DNA from: Candidatus Vecturithrix granuli
GTDB lineage: Bacteria; Moduliflexota; Moduliflexia; Moduliflexales; Moduliflexaceae
Assembly (NCBI GenBank): GCA_000739535.1
Contig: DF820472.1
Location: forward strand, 31,009 to 95,008
Reading direction: 5' to 3'
Length of the DNA: 64,000 bases
Shown here one piece after another: positions 35,786 through 47,202 of the stretch. The position numbers and the translations under genes are program-made. The number at the start of each line of letters is the position of its first letter. The first letter of the stretch is position 1. Below the pieces are notes generated by a model. It was not told the DNA's origin, did no database searches, and worked only from the letters and a program-made list of their open reading frames with translations.

Positions 35786-36619
35786 TTACTCATCCAATCG
35801 GAATTTATCACGATATTCTTGCTTACGTAACGGGTGTGTCCATTTTTTGGTCTTTTGGCTTTTCTTTCGAGATGCTGTATGGTCAACCATGGCATCCATA
35901 TATTGAGAGAGTTCCTCCTTCGTAATTCTCCTGAAAACATATTGCTTGTACAGATTATACATCTTTTGCATGCCGGGATTTCTTTTTCTCATGAGAAAGC
36001 AGAAAACAAACATCACGTATCTATTCATAAGAAGAGACAATACCCTATTAGATAGCTTCTGAACAGACCGTATAGAACCATGATGTTTATACCAGGCGTC
36101 TTTGTAGGCTTGCATATACTTTTCGGCATACGCTTCTTGTTTGTAACTGCTGACAAGACGAATATGATGGGCTTTATGATGACCAAGCTCATGAAAGAGC
36201 GTTTCAAAAAGGCGATCTTTTCTAAGGATAAAGAAATTAAGAAGCATCCATTTGATCCCAGGGGATCTAAATAGATTTGCTGAAAGCCAGATTTCTGGTT
36301 TTCGCTCCTTCCACTCCGGCCAATAACATCCATCGGTTGTTTCTTTTGAGGGGAGTTTGATGGCAGAGGGTTCTACAATCCGAACACAGGAAAGATAACG
36401 AAGATCATGAGGATCTGCAAATAAGAGGCGTTTTTGAATTTTTTTAATCACTCGGGGTGAAACTTTCTTATCACAATCAAAAATCACTGTCGGGATGTAG
36501 GGGACTGGCTTATTCTCAAGATTTGGAGTCACTTCGATAAACGGAAGCGAGTCATCGTGGATATGATGATTTTTCTTTCGAGTTGTTTTCTGTTGCTTGT
36601 TACGACCCTTTTTGCCCAT
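35786..36619 (-). CDS. Putative zinc metallopeptidase (HELGHH motif), otherwise unrecognised
   Basis: The 277-residue protein has an Arg/Lys-rich N-terminus (MGKKGRNKQQKTTRKKNHH) and a zinc-binding motif in FETLFHELGHHKAHH, with a possible third ligand in EAYAEKYMQAY about 18 residues later. This spacing resembles small gluzincin-like domains. The C-terminal half is basic and helical (KKSQKTKKWTHPLRKQ). No signal peptide is visible. It is convergent with the toxin-antitoxin pair and lies downstream of the second NTPase gene, read in the same direction. ImmA/IrrE-like regulatory peptidases have similar motifs, but the rest of the sequence is not recognisably that family. Confidence 0.6.
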   Translation of the reverse strand: MGKKGRNKQQKTTRKKNHHIHDDSLPFIEVTPNLENKPVPYIPTVIFDCDKKVSPRVIKKIQKRLLFADPHDLRYLSCVRIVEPSAIKLPSKETTDGCYWPEWKERKPEIWLSANLFRSPGIKWMLLNFFILRKDRLFETLFHELGHHKAHHIRLVSSYKQEAYAEKYMQAYKDAWYKHHGSIRSVQKLSNRVLSLLMNRYVMFVFCFLMRKRNPGMQKMYNLYKQYVFRRITKEELSQYMDAMVDHTASRKKSQKTKKWTHPLRKQEYRDKFRLDE

Positions 36620-36704
36620 ACAATTTCCTGATTACTCTTTCTGTGTCCCCCCAATTTTCAGTATTTCACTGAGTTCAATGTATAATGGTATTTCTTTTTT
36701 GCTT

Positions 36705-38228
36705 TTACATGCGCATGGCGATGCATTCTAACAACGCAGCGCGGTCGGTCAGGAGAACGAGATCTTTATCTTCTGCGAGCGTGTTGTAGAGGCGGTTGAG
36801 TTGATTGTGGAGGGGTTTGCGGGCTTCCGGGGTATCTACATAAAAATAGGCGTCCAGATAACGATGCAGTTCCTGTTGTACGAGTTCACCTACATTCGAC
36901 TGCTGTGTTTCGTGTAAATAGGCAGCGTAATGATACAAACGTTCGACTACATTACGAATCTGAGTGGCGTCATGGGTTTTAGCGATCCAGGCATCAAATT
37001 GATCCGCTAAGGTTTTTTCAACCTCACGAAACGTCGCCGGGGCGTTGATGCGCATATCCCACAGCAGAATATTGCGCACGACCGGGTCCATGTCGAACCC
37101 GCTGCCTAAATGCCAGCGTTTAAAAATGTAAGAATGGTGAAATTCTCCCATCAATTGCTGGAAGAAGATATAGCGTTTTCCGGCAAACCATTCCGGTAAA
37201 AAGGTAGCGAGCACGAATTTGAAGGTGTCGAATTCGATCTGGCGCAGCGGCGACAGATACCACAAAATGTCGGTCACAGGCGGATAGTCCTGACTGATCT
37301 CAAATTTTTTGAGAATCCGCTCGCGAATGACGCCCTGGCTCAATTCTCTGATACTGCGGGCAAATTGGGTTTCAATCACCGATTTATTGACCGCCGATGC
37401 CTGAAAACCGTCAGTCCACAGATCGATCAATTTATACGCGCTAAAGGGATGCCCTTGCGTCAATTCCAGCATGGTATTGAGCACCAGGTCGTCATCGGCA
37501 ATCTGCAAACCTTTCTTCTGAGCCAACGCGTTCACTTGCTGTTGCACGCCGTGCAGATCCAGGCAGGGGAGTTCGTATTGCTGCACCAGGTTGCGAATTT
37601 CATGATTTTTCCAGACCAGTTCCTCCTGTCCGGCGGTGACCAGAATAAAATTCGGATGTGCGGTATAGCGCGTGACAATATGATCTTCGAAGGCATGTAA
37701 AATATTCAGATAGGCTTTTTCGGTGCTGTCCAGGCAGAACACCACCTTGCGAGATTCCAACACCAGGGATAACGTCTCGTTGAAAATGCTCAGATAGGTA
37801 TCTTCCAAAGAATTCAGGAACCTTCGATCCGGCGTCTGTTCCTCCATCAGCGTTTGACGATAGATTTGGCGTAATTCATGCTGATACAATTCCAGAGCTT
37901 CATAAAATTTCCCGAATGAGGCGGCCGAACTCTGCTGTTCAAGCTGCTCGGCGATGGTTGTCAAGATCGGAGCAAGCTCTTTGGTATGGTACTCAGCCAA
38001 TTCGAAATCAATGTAGGCCGCCAGATACCCTTTTTCGCAGGCATTATGATACATCCATTTCAACAATTCGCTTTTGCCCTGACCGGCGACCCCGGTAAAT
38101 TCCAAATACGCACGTTTGACTTTCGCGCAAACCGTGTCGAAAAACAGTTGTTTCTCTTCTTCTCGATTCGAAAACAAATCCGCCTGAAACGAGGCTATTG
38201 TTTCGTCAGCAATGCCTGTATTACTCAT
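36705..38228 (-). CDS. P-loop NTPase, STAND/AAA-like
   Basis: The 507-residue protein starts at ATG 38228, which has GAGG about nine bases upstream; ATG 38243 is the alternative. Walker A is GVAGQGKS (46-53) and Walker B is VVFCLD (162-167), followed by ILVTAGQEELVW and a helical region, then a winged-helix-like part (PPVTDILWYLSPLRQIEFD). The C-terminal ~150 residues are helical. No effector domain is recognisable. It carries the same palindrome upstream as the giant STAND gene, and it follows the unrecognised 241-residue gene with 138 bp between them. A signalling ATPase role is inferred from fold only. Confidence 0.78.
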   Translation of the reverse strand: MSNTGIADETIASFQADLFSNREEEKQLFFDTVCAKVKRAYLEFTGVAGQGKSELLKWMYHNACEKGYLAAYIDFELAEYHTKELAPILTTIAEQLEQQSSAASFGKFYEALELYQHELRQIYRQTLMEEQTPDRRFLNSLEDTYLSIFNETLSLVLESRKVVFCLDSTEKAYLNILHAFEDHIVTRYTAHPNFILVTAGQEELVWKNHEIRNLVQQYELPCLDLHGVQQQVNALAQKKGLQIADDDLVLNTMLELTQGHPFSAYKLIDLWTDGFQASAVNKSVIETQFARSIRELSQGVIRERILKKFEISQDYPPVTDILWYLSPLRQIEFDTFKFVLATFLPEWFAGKRYIFFQQLMGEFHHSYIFKRWHLGSGFDMDPVVRNILLWDMRINAPATFREVEKTLADQFDAWIAKTHDATQIRNVVERLYHYAAYLHETQQSNVGELVQQELHRYLDAYFYVDTPEARKPLHNQLNRLYNTLAEDKDLVLLTDRAALLECIAMRM

Positions 38229-38260
38229 GACGCTCAACCTCATGTCGTCTTAGATGTTGA

Positions 38261-38362
38261 TATAGCGATCTTACATGATTCGTGTCTCGACTTCGCTCGA
38301 CAACCGCCTGGTCACTGAGCGAAGTCGAAGTGACATGTGACAAATGATTTAAGGTTGCTATA
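38261..38362. repeat. 102-bp palindrome upstream of the second NTPase gene (copy B)
   Basis: It is bounded by tatagcgatc and ggttgctata, with inner arms gtctcgacttcgctcgacaa and gagcgaagtcgaagtgac. It is the reverse complement of 32801-32903 with few differences. It nearly abuts the stop of the gene at 38367-39092. Confidence 0.85.
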
Positions 38363-38366
38363 GATT

Positions 38367-39092
38367 TCACACCAGTTCTTTCCGGTAATTATCTTTGTAT
38401 TCAGTCTCTTGCTCTCCGTATTTGAGACCTTCATTTAATTTATGAAATGTCACCTGTCTTTCCGAGCCTTCTTTATTGGAGCCATAAAACAGAGTAGGCT
38501 GTTCGGCGCTGCGAGCAAACACGATAAAGCGCAGTTGCCCCTGCATTGAGCGTTTTAATAAACGATCAACCAGAAAATTTCGAATTTTACTCCCCCATTC
38601 CATCACGTGTTCAAAGCGTGTTAAGCCGATAATGCACGTTTGTTCTCTTCGGCTCAATATTTCTATCAGATTCGGATAGCAGACCGATTCCGCAAAACCC
38701 ATAAATTCCGCCAGTTTGTCCTCCGGATCGGATTCGTACGTCCGTTTTTTCAGGTTTTCTAACATGCGGAACATCTGGAAGAGTTGTAACTGGTCTTCAT
38801 TGTGATGTACCTTATCAAGCAGGAGATCGAGAATCTGGTGCATAACCTCAAACAGCGTATCGCCCGGAGTCTCGCGCTTTTCGGCTTCCATATTCACAGA
38901 AAGATAGAGGCGATTGGCGGCGGCCTGAAAAATCTGTTCACATTCCCGGACGATTTCCTGAAAATCCGGTGCGATGCTATAAATGACAAAAATCAGGTTT
39001 TGATCTTCTTCAAAACGCTGAAGAAGCTTTTTGGCCTGAACATCCCGCGCTAATGGCGTCTCTTCTTGATCCATAAAAATTATGCTATCCAT
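38367..39092 (-). CDS. Unrecognised 241-residue protein near the NTPase gene
   Basis: I do not recognise a family. The protein is acidic and helical, without signal peptide or membrane segment. A segment LIFVIYSIAPDFQEIV and later QTCIIGLTRFEHV and LRFIVFARS look like beta strands of an alpha/beta (Rossmann- or P-loop-like) core, but no Walker A motif is present. The LTRFEHVMEW and FARSAEQPTLF segments recall the sensor part of STAND-like ATPases, so it may be a degenerate NTPase module. It precedes the P-loop NTPase gene on the same strand and is probably a functional partner. ATG 39092 or 39074 could be the start. Confidence 0.55.
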   Translation of the reverse strand: MDSIIFMDQEETPLARDVQAKKLLQRFEEDQNLIFVIYSIAPDFQEIVRECEQIFQAAANRLYLSVNMEAEKRETPGDTLFEVMHQILDLLLDKVHHNEDQLQLFQMFRMLENLKKRTYESDPEDKLAEFMGFAESVCYPNLIEILSRREQTCIIGLTRFEHVMEWGSKIRNFLVDRLLKRSMQGQLRFIVFARSAEQPTLFYGSNKEGSERQVTFHKLNEGLKYGEQETEYKDNYRKELV

Positions 39093-39347
39093 AAAAACCA
39101 GGTTGTTTCAACTCCCATATTCTTCCTGAACATGTTGTACATCATGAAATTTTGTCAAGACATAACGCTTCGAATTTTGAAAGGCAAGCGGATTGAGCAG
39201 AGGAAGAAGGTCAGATAGAGCCTATCAGAGCGAGAGTTCCACTCTAAATCGTTCGTTATATGGCCTTCACCGCGTAGCAGTCAAAGTATTGTAACGTGAG
39301 TTCGCGATAAGGTAGGGTTGTTAAGTTCTACGCATGTTCTTCATCTC

Positions 39348-39470
39348 GACTTCGCTCGATGACCGGAACATCGGGCGTCGAGCTTGTCACTCGTAGTCTA
39401 TGCGGCGTTTTCTCATATCCGACTTCGCTCGATGACCGGAACATCGGACGTCGAGCGAAGTCGAGACGGC
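39348..39470. repeat. Two tandem tcgacttcgctcgatgaccgg units
   Basis: The sequence cgacttcgctcgatgaccgg followed by aacatcgg occurs at 39348 and again at 39420, with cgtcgagc after each and a matching gagcgaagtcgagac at the right end. It is a member of the same palindrome superfamily as 32801 and 38261. The remaining gap 39093-39347 and 39471-39529 holds no gene that I can support. Confidence 0.75.
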
Positions 39471-39529
39471 AAGTTGTGCGAACACCTCACCGCCCTGCTT
39501 ATGTAAGGTAGGTGAATAATCACACTCAC

Positions 39530-42112
<2,583 letters not shown>

Positions 42113-42126
<14 letters not shown>

Positions 42127-43123
42127 TGTCCCCCTCCTTTGAGATCTGAAAGCATGCGACTCTACGCGGCCCTCGCTCACTCTCAACATTCACCATCGGG
42201 GGAACCTCTTCACGACAGATTCCCATGACATACGGACATCTTGGATGGAAGCGGCATCCCTTTGGCGGGTCCGCCAGGTTAGGCGGAGCTCCCGGAATGC
42301 TCCCTTTGTAAGACTTATCGCCAATCATGGGCAGAGAATTGATAAGATGTTTCGTATAAGGGTGTATAGGATTTTCAAAAATATCGTCCACCTGGGCATC
42401 CTCGACAATTCTGCCAGCATACATAATCCCTACTCTATCGGCAATATTGGCATGAACGGCCATATCATGGGTCACCAGGATCACAGTATTTTTCTGTTCT
42501 TGCTGGATTTCTCTCAACAGTTGTAAGACCCCTCTCTGGACAACCACATCTAAGGCCGTAGTCGGTTCATCGGCAATAATCACATTCGGTTTAAAAATCG
42601 TCGCAAGCGCGATCGTCACCCGCTGCCTCATTCCTCCTGAAAGCTGATGAGGATATGATTTCAGAACATCGGCCGGCAGACCAAGCTTTCCCAGATGATC
42701 CCGCATCTGTTTCATAAAATCCTGCTGATTTTCGATCTTCCGATGAGCTTCGAAAAAGTCATAGAACGTCTTGTGGATTTTTCTAACCGGGTTCAGCACG
42801 CTCATAGAACCTTGCAGAATATATGAAATTTTCTCCCAACTGATCTTTCTTAATTCATCGGGTCGCAGAGATAAAATGTTGACGCTGCGATCCTCAAAAT
42901 TATACACGACTTCCCCTCCCATCACGGTTAACGGGGGACGAATGGTTCCTGAAAGCGCCTTGATGAGGGTCGTCTTGCCACAGCTCGATTCTCCCGCAAT
43001 GCCGAAAATTTCATTCTCATGGATCTCAAGTGAAATACCATCCACCGCTTGTACAGTTCTGCTCACCCCGTAAATGTCTGTTTTATAGTACGCCTTTAAC
43101 TCTTTTACGTTAAGCACTCCCAT
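42113..43123 (-). CDS. Opp/Dpp-type ABC ATPase (OppD-like)
   Basis: The 336-residue ATPase has Walker A GESSCGKT with Ser in place of the usual Gly, signature LSGGMRQR, Walker B VIIADEP and the C-terminal [17 protein letters not shown] extension typical of OppD. It starts four bases after the stop of the OppC-like permease and overlaps the OppF-like gene, so the four transporter genes are one coupled unit. It is cytoplasmic, on the inner face of the membrane. Confidence 0.93.
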
Positions 43124-43126
43124 GGA

Positions 43127-43984
43127 TTACCCTCCTATTCTCAGCAGTCTGGTTCGCGGATCGATATAGACATTCAGGCTGGCAAACAGCAGGTACAGGC
43201 CAAGAAAAAGAAAGGTGCTCACGACAATTGGCGCCGCGATCCACCACCAAATCCCGGCAATCAGTGCCTGATGCTGATTTGCCCAGTAAATGGTGGTTCC
43301 AATCGTTGGCGTATTCGTATCTGAAAGCCCCAAAACAGCCAGGGTGACTTCCAACCCTATGGACCACAGCATGTTGTTGATCGTGGTGGCAAATACGATG
43401 GGCATCACAAAAGGTAAATGTTCGCGGAAGGTGATATGGAGCGTCCCCATGCCGGAATAGACCGCTGTACGCGTAAACTCCCGTTCTTTCAAACTCAACA
43501 CCTGCGATCTGATCAATCTGGCATCCCAGGCCCAGCCAAAACAGGCCATGGTGATGCTCAAAGAAATCAGGTTCAGGTTTTCTCTCAGAATAAAGTTGAT
43601 GAGAATGAGAATCGGCAGCACCGGCATCACCACAAAACTATCATTGATGGACATGAGAATCCTGTCGGTCAGGCCGCCTTTATACCCGGCTGTCAGCCCC
43701 ACAAAAATTGAGATGATGCGCGAGAGCAGCGCGGTCAGCACACCAAACAGAAGCGAATTCCGAACCGCAAACGTCATCATCCAGAAGATATCCTGTCCTC
43801 TGGAATTGGTGCCAAAGGGATATTGAAGAGAAGGAGAAGCGTCAATTGGGACTTTGAAGGAGGTGCTCGGGTCATAGGGAGAAAAGAACGAGAGTGTTGA
43901 AAGAACGAGAATGGCGAGAATGAAGATAAAAGCAAACCGAAATCTCGTATCATGCTGATAGAGATCCTTGATGATGTTCACCAT
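43127..43984 (-). CDS. Opp/Dpp-type ABC permease (OppC-like)
   Basis: The 285-residue permease has about six helices ([20 protein letters not shown] near the N-terminus) and the OppC-type loop [20 protein letters not shown]. The sequence [13 protein letters not shown] is a conserved OppC hallmark. It lies between the OppB-like permease (14 bp upstream) and the OppD-like ATPase. With OppB it forms the membrane channel of the importer. Confidence 0.92.
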   Translation of the reverse strand: MVNIIKDLYQHDTRFRFAFIFILAILVLSTLSFFSPYDPSTSFKVPIDASPSLQYPFGTNSRGQDIFWMMTFAVRNSLLFGVLTALLSRIISIFVGLTAGYKGGLTDRILMSINDSFVVMPVLPILILINFILRENLNLISLSITMACFGWAWDARLIRSQVLSLKEREFTRTAVYSGMGTLHITFREHLPFVMPIVFATTINNMLWSIGLEVTLAVLGLSDTNTPTIGTTIYWANQHQALIAGIWWWIAAPIVVSTFLFLGLYLLFASLNVYIDPRTRLLRIGG

Positions 43985-43998
43985 TGTGTGACCTCCTA

Positions 43999-45009
43999 TT
44001 ACCGATACTGAATTCTCGGATCAAAAAGTGGGTAGGTAAGATCAACAATCAACACAGCTAAGGCCACTCCGACAATCGAGAAAATGGCGATTCCGATGAT
44101 CAGACTATAATCAGCCGAAAATATCGCATTATATGCGAGATAGCCCAATCCCGGATAGCTGAAGACATATTCTGTGATGAGCGCGCCATTAAAAATCAGG
44201 CCAATCTGTAGGGCAAGTCCGGTCACCTGAGGCAGCAGAGCATTTCTTATCACATAGCGAGAAAGGAGCTTGCTATCCGATACTCCCGCAGTCTTTGCGT
44301 ATACCACGTAATCCTCAGCCACGATATTTGACACTAATGACTCCATCCCCAGGATCCATCCCCCGGCCCCAACAATGACCAGGGATAAGGCAGGCAGGAA
44401 TGCATGTTTCAGCATACTGGTCAGGAATCTCAGAGTGAAAGAAGGATGAATCCCAATGCCCAGAGCGCCGCTGAGAGGGAAGACGGGTACAAGGTAGGCA
44501 AAAAGAATCAACAGCACAAAGGCCATAATATAGTAAGGTATCGGGCGGATAGCCATCGCAAAAACGCTGAGACCACGCGCCCATCTGCGGGTACTGAAAT
44601 ACCCGGCGACCCCTCCGATGAAGTTCCCAATGACCCACGCGATGACGGCCGATGCGAGCAGTAAGCCAGCAGTCCAGGGCAAGGCCACTTTGATGAGTTC
44701 TATGACTGGCGTTGGAAAAGAAGAGTACGATGGACCGAGATCGGCTCTGAAGAGACGTCCCCAGAAACTGAGATACTGCTGCCAAATGCTGCCCTCAAGC
44801 CCATATAATTCGATCAGCGCCCGGCGTATTTCCTCCACCGCTTCCGGAGCCGTATGCTGCCCGGCAGCACTGACCCTCGCAATGGCGACTTCCACAGGAT
44901 TGGTAGGCACAAGCCGGGGGATAATAAACGTAATCGTGATCCCCACGAAAATCACCAGGATACATTGCCCGACTCGTTGGAGTAAATATTTGAGAAAACG
45001 ATATTTCAT
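43999..45009 (-). CDS. Opp/Dpp-type ABC permease (OppB-like)
   Basis: The 336-residue permease begins with [20 protein letters not shown], as OppB/DppB do, and has the coupling loop [20 protein letters not shown]. The end [20 protein letters not shown] is a strong family hallmark. It is separated from the binding-protein gene by a 152-bp gap that carries two palindromes, which may lower its expression relative to the binding protein. Confidence 0.93.
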   Translation of the reverse strand: MKYRFLKYLLQRVGQCILVIFVGITITFIIPRLVPTNPVEVAIARVSAAGQHTAPEAVEEIRRALIELYGLEGSIWQQYLSFWGRLFRADLGPSYSSFPTPVIELIKVALPWTAGLLLASAVIAWVIGNFIGGVAGYFSTRRWARGLSVFAMAIRPIPYYIMAFVLLILFAYLVPVFPLSGALGIGIHPSFTLRFLTSMLKHAFLPALSLVIVGAGGWILGMESLVSNIVAEDYVVYAKTAGVSDSKLLSRYVIRNALLPQVTGLALQIGLIFNGALITEYVFSYPGLGYLAYNAIFSADYSLIIGIAIFSIVGVALAVLIVDLTYPLFDPRIQYR

Positions 45010-45028
45010 ACGTTCCCCCCATATAAAA

Positions 45029-45109
45029 GTTCGTAGTAGTCGCTTTAGCGAGTGGAAAAAATATAGAATTTTATATGAGCGTTTGACCGCTAAAACGGTT
45101 ATGACGAAC
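45029..45109. repeat. Palindromic repeat, gttcgtagtagtcgctttagcg family
   Basis: Arms 45029-45050 and 45088-45109 match with several differences; relatives are at 15968-16014 and 59508-59560. It lies within the importer operon, between the binding-protein and OppB-like genes. Confidence 0.75.
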
Positions 45110-45122
45110 TCCTGTGATAAAA

Positions 45123-45150
45123 CCTGACAGGTTTTTGAAAACCTGTCAGG
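45123..45150. repeat. Hairpin between binding-protein and permease genes
   Basis: Perfect 13-bp arms (cctgacaggtttt at 45123-45135 and its complement at 45138-45150) follow the binding-protein stop at 45162 in the minus direction. Such hairpins often stabilise the upstream binding-protein transcript and dampen expression of the permease genes. No T-run typical of a full terminator is present. Confidence 0.7.
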
Positions 45151-45161
45151 CTGCTTGCCAA

Positions 45162-47081
45162 CTACTTCACGGCTTTGGGTTTAATCATCGGGAACATATA
45201 TTTGGTGTTGGCCCAGTTCGGCACAGGGTTCGTGTACGGATTCTCAGCCGTGGGGAATCCCTCCCAATAATACTCGTCGCAGACCGTGAAGACATTGTAG
45301 GACATGATCGGAATGATCGGCATGTCTTCTACACAGGTTTTGATATATTCCTTTCCCAGTTCAAGGCATCTTGGATCATCGAAATCAAGGCTTCGGAGCT
45401 CTTCGATGATCTTATCGATGTTTTCGTTTTTATAGCGCATGATGTTTTTGAATACGACGCGTTCCCCCTCCGGCCTGTAGTATTCTGAATGCCAGGATTC
45501 GAGGAACCAGAACAGATCGGGGTGACCGCCCCAGGTCTCAATACACCAGGCCATGGCAGCATCAAAATCGCCAAGGGGCAGGCGCGTCGTCCAGATATCA
45601 TTTGCCACTTCCGTTTGGGCGTCAATGCCAAAACTTCGCCACTGTTCGGCAATCATCTCGGCCCCGCGGGTCATGATTGGTCTGGTCGGCCCTTCAACGA
45701 TGATGCGGATTTTCCAGGGCGTCCCGTCCGGCAGCAACCATTTGCCATTGCTATCCCTGGTCAACCCTTGTTTAAGAAGCAGTTTTTCGGCCATTTCAGG
45801 AGCATATTGCCACCATCCAGAACCTAACGCCTTCTTAATTTCAGCCGGATCGGTGGGCACCTGATCGCCCAATGAGGCCCGCGCCTCATTGGCAATCCTG
45901 AGGGGGGCATCCGGATCATAAGGAGCGAACTTTTCGCCGTCAATATCAAGCGTAAAGTTCTTCAACCACTCTTGCAGCGGGTCAAAATACAACTGTGGGT
46001 ACATCCCGGTCGGAGGCACATGAATAGCTGAGATCGTGGCGGCTCCTCGATACGAAGCCATAGCGACCGGCACTATATCAATTGTCAGCGTAAGCGCCCA
46101 GCGGACATCCTTATTATTGAGCGGCGGACGTTCATTGTTGAGAATGATTGCCGGCAGAGTCGGATCCGGATGAGCCCAGGGGAAGCCTTTAAACCAGCCT
46201 CTGGACGTTGGATTCCTTTTCGCCAGCGTGATCATCCCTTCCGGAGCAATATCATGGATGACATCGAGATTGTGATTGATCTGGGCGATCACACGTTGAT
46301 CACTGGGACCGGGATCGATGTAGAGTGCGTACTTCGGGCCAGGCATCCCAAATTTTGCGACCGAGGTCCTTTGCCAGTCTTCTCTGCGCTGCCAGAGGAA
46401 CCAACCTCCAGCCTTATCATAATCTTTCAGCACATACGCTCCCAGACTGACCGGCGGATTAAATTTAAAGGCCACCGGATCGGCCTCCTTTTCAAACACA
46501 TGTTTGGGCATAATAAAGGTCGCGCTCCACCGGACCGTGAACAACCCATGAAACCTGGAATGCGGTTTCGTCAATTCGAAGACGACCGTATAGTCATCGG
46601 TTTTATAGACTTTATCCACAAACACCTTAAATGACCCACCATTCATCATTGAAGGATTCGCTTTCAAGGTTTCAACCGTATACACCACATCATCGGCCGT
46701 GAATTCCACGCCATCACTCCAATAAATGCCCTTTCTCAATTTAACCGTCATTTGGGTAAAGTCTTTATTATAAATCGGTTTTTCCGCCGCCAGAGCGTTG
46801 TCCCATACCCCATCAATACCGGCGTCCGGATCGATGTACCAGAGGGTATCGAGCGCAAGCTGTTGTAACCCGTTTGAGTAACCATCCATTCCGGGGGCCC
46901 ATCGGTTAAAATTATCCGGATTTCTGACCCTCCCTGTTGGGTTTTCCAGGATCAGGGTCTCGTTGCGGGGTACATCCGGAGCGACTTCAAGCCCCTTCTG
47001 GGCAAACCCGGATACTCCCATCAGCATTGTGAGCAGACATGCTCCAATAACAACAAGCATACATTTTTTTGACATGCTCAT
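45162..47081 (-). CDS. Extracellular solute-binding protein, family 5 (Opp-type)
   Basis: The 639-residue periplasmic protein starts at ATG 47081 with AGGAGG nine bases upstream; its signal peptide is SKKCMLVVIGACLLTMLMGV. Family-5 hallmarks: FTQMTVKLRKGIYWSDGVEF near the N-terminus, KDVRWALTLTIDIVP in the middle and AAMAWCIETWGGHP later. It is the first gene of the Opp-type importer. Large family-5 proteins serve both peptides and plant-cell-wall oligosaccharides; two flanking GH51 genes favour arabino-oligosaccharides. Confidence 0.92.
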   Translation of the reverse strand: MSMSKKCMLVVIGACLLTMLMGVSGFAQKGLEVAPDVPRNETLILENPTGRVRNPDNFNRWAPGMDGYSNGLQQLALDTLWYIDPDAGIDGVWDNALAAEKPIYNKDFTQMTVKLRKGIYWSDGVEFTADDVVYTVETLKANPSMMNGGSFKVFVDKVYKTDDYTVVFELTKPHSRFHGLFTVRWSATFIMPKHVFEKEADPVAFKFNPPVSLGAYVLKDYDKAGGWFLWQRREDWQRTSVAKFGMPGPKYALYIDPGPSDQRVIAQINHNLDVIHDIAPEGMITLAKRNPTSRGWFKGFPWAHPDPTLPAIILNNERPPLNNKDVRWALTLTIDIVPVAMASYRGAATISAIHVPPTGMYPQLYFDPLQEWLKNFTLDIDGEKFAPYDPDAPLRIANEARASLGDQVPTDPAEIKKALGSGWWQYAPEMAEKLLLKQGLTRDSNGKWLLPDGTPWKIRIIVEGPTRPIMTRGAEMIAEQWRSFGIDAQTEVANDIWTTRLPLGDFDAAMAWCIETWGGHPDLFWFLESWHSEYYRPEGERVVFKNIMRYKNENIDKIIEELRSLDFDDPRCLELGKEYIKTCVEDMPIIPIMSYNVFTVCDEYYWEGFPTAENPYTNPVPNWANTKYMFPMIKPKAVK

Positions 47082-47202
47082 AATCAGAATCCTCCTATTG
47101 TGTGATACGTTTTTGATACTTATGACTTGTGACGAACACGACAAGCATACGTTCTTTGTTCCCCGACATCACCTCCTGGAGTTGTTTTGTTACGCGCATT
47201 TA

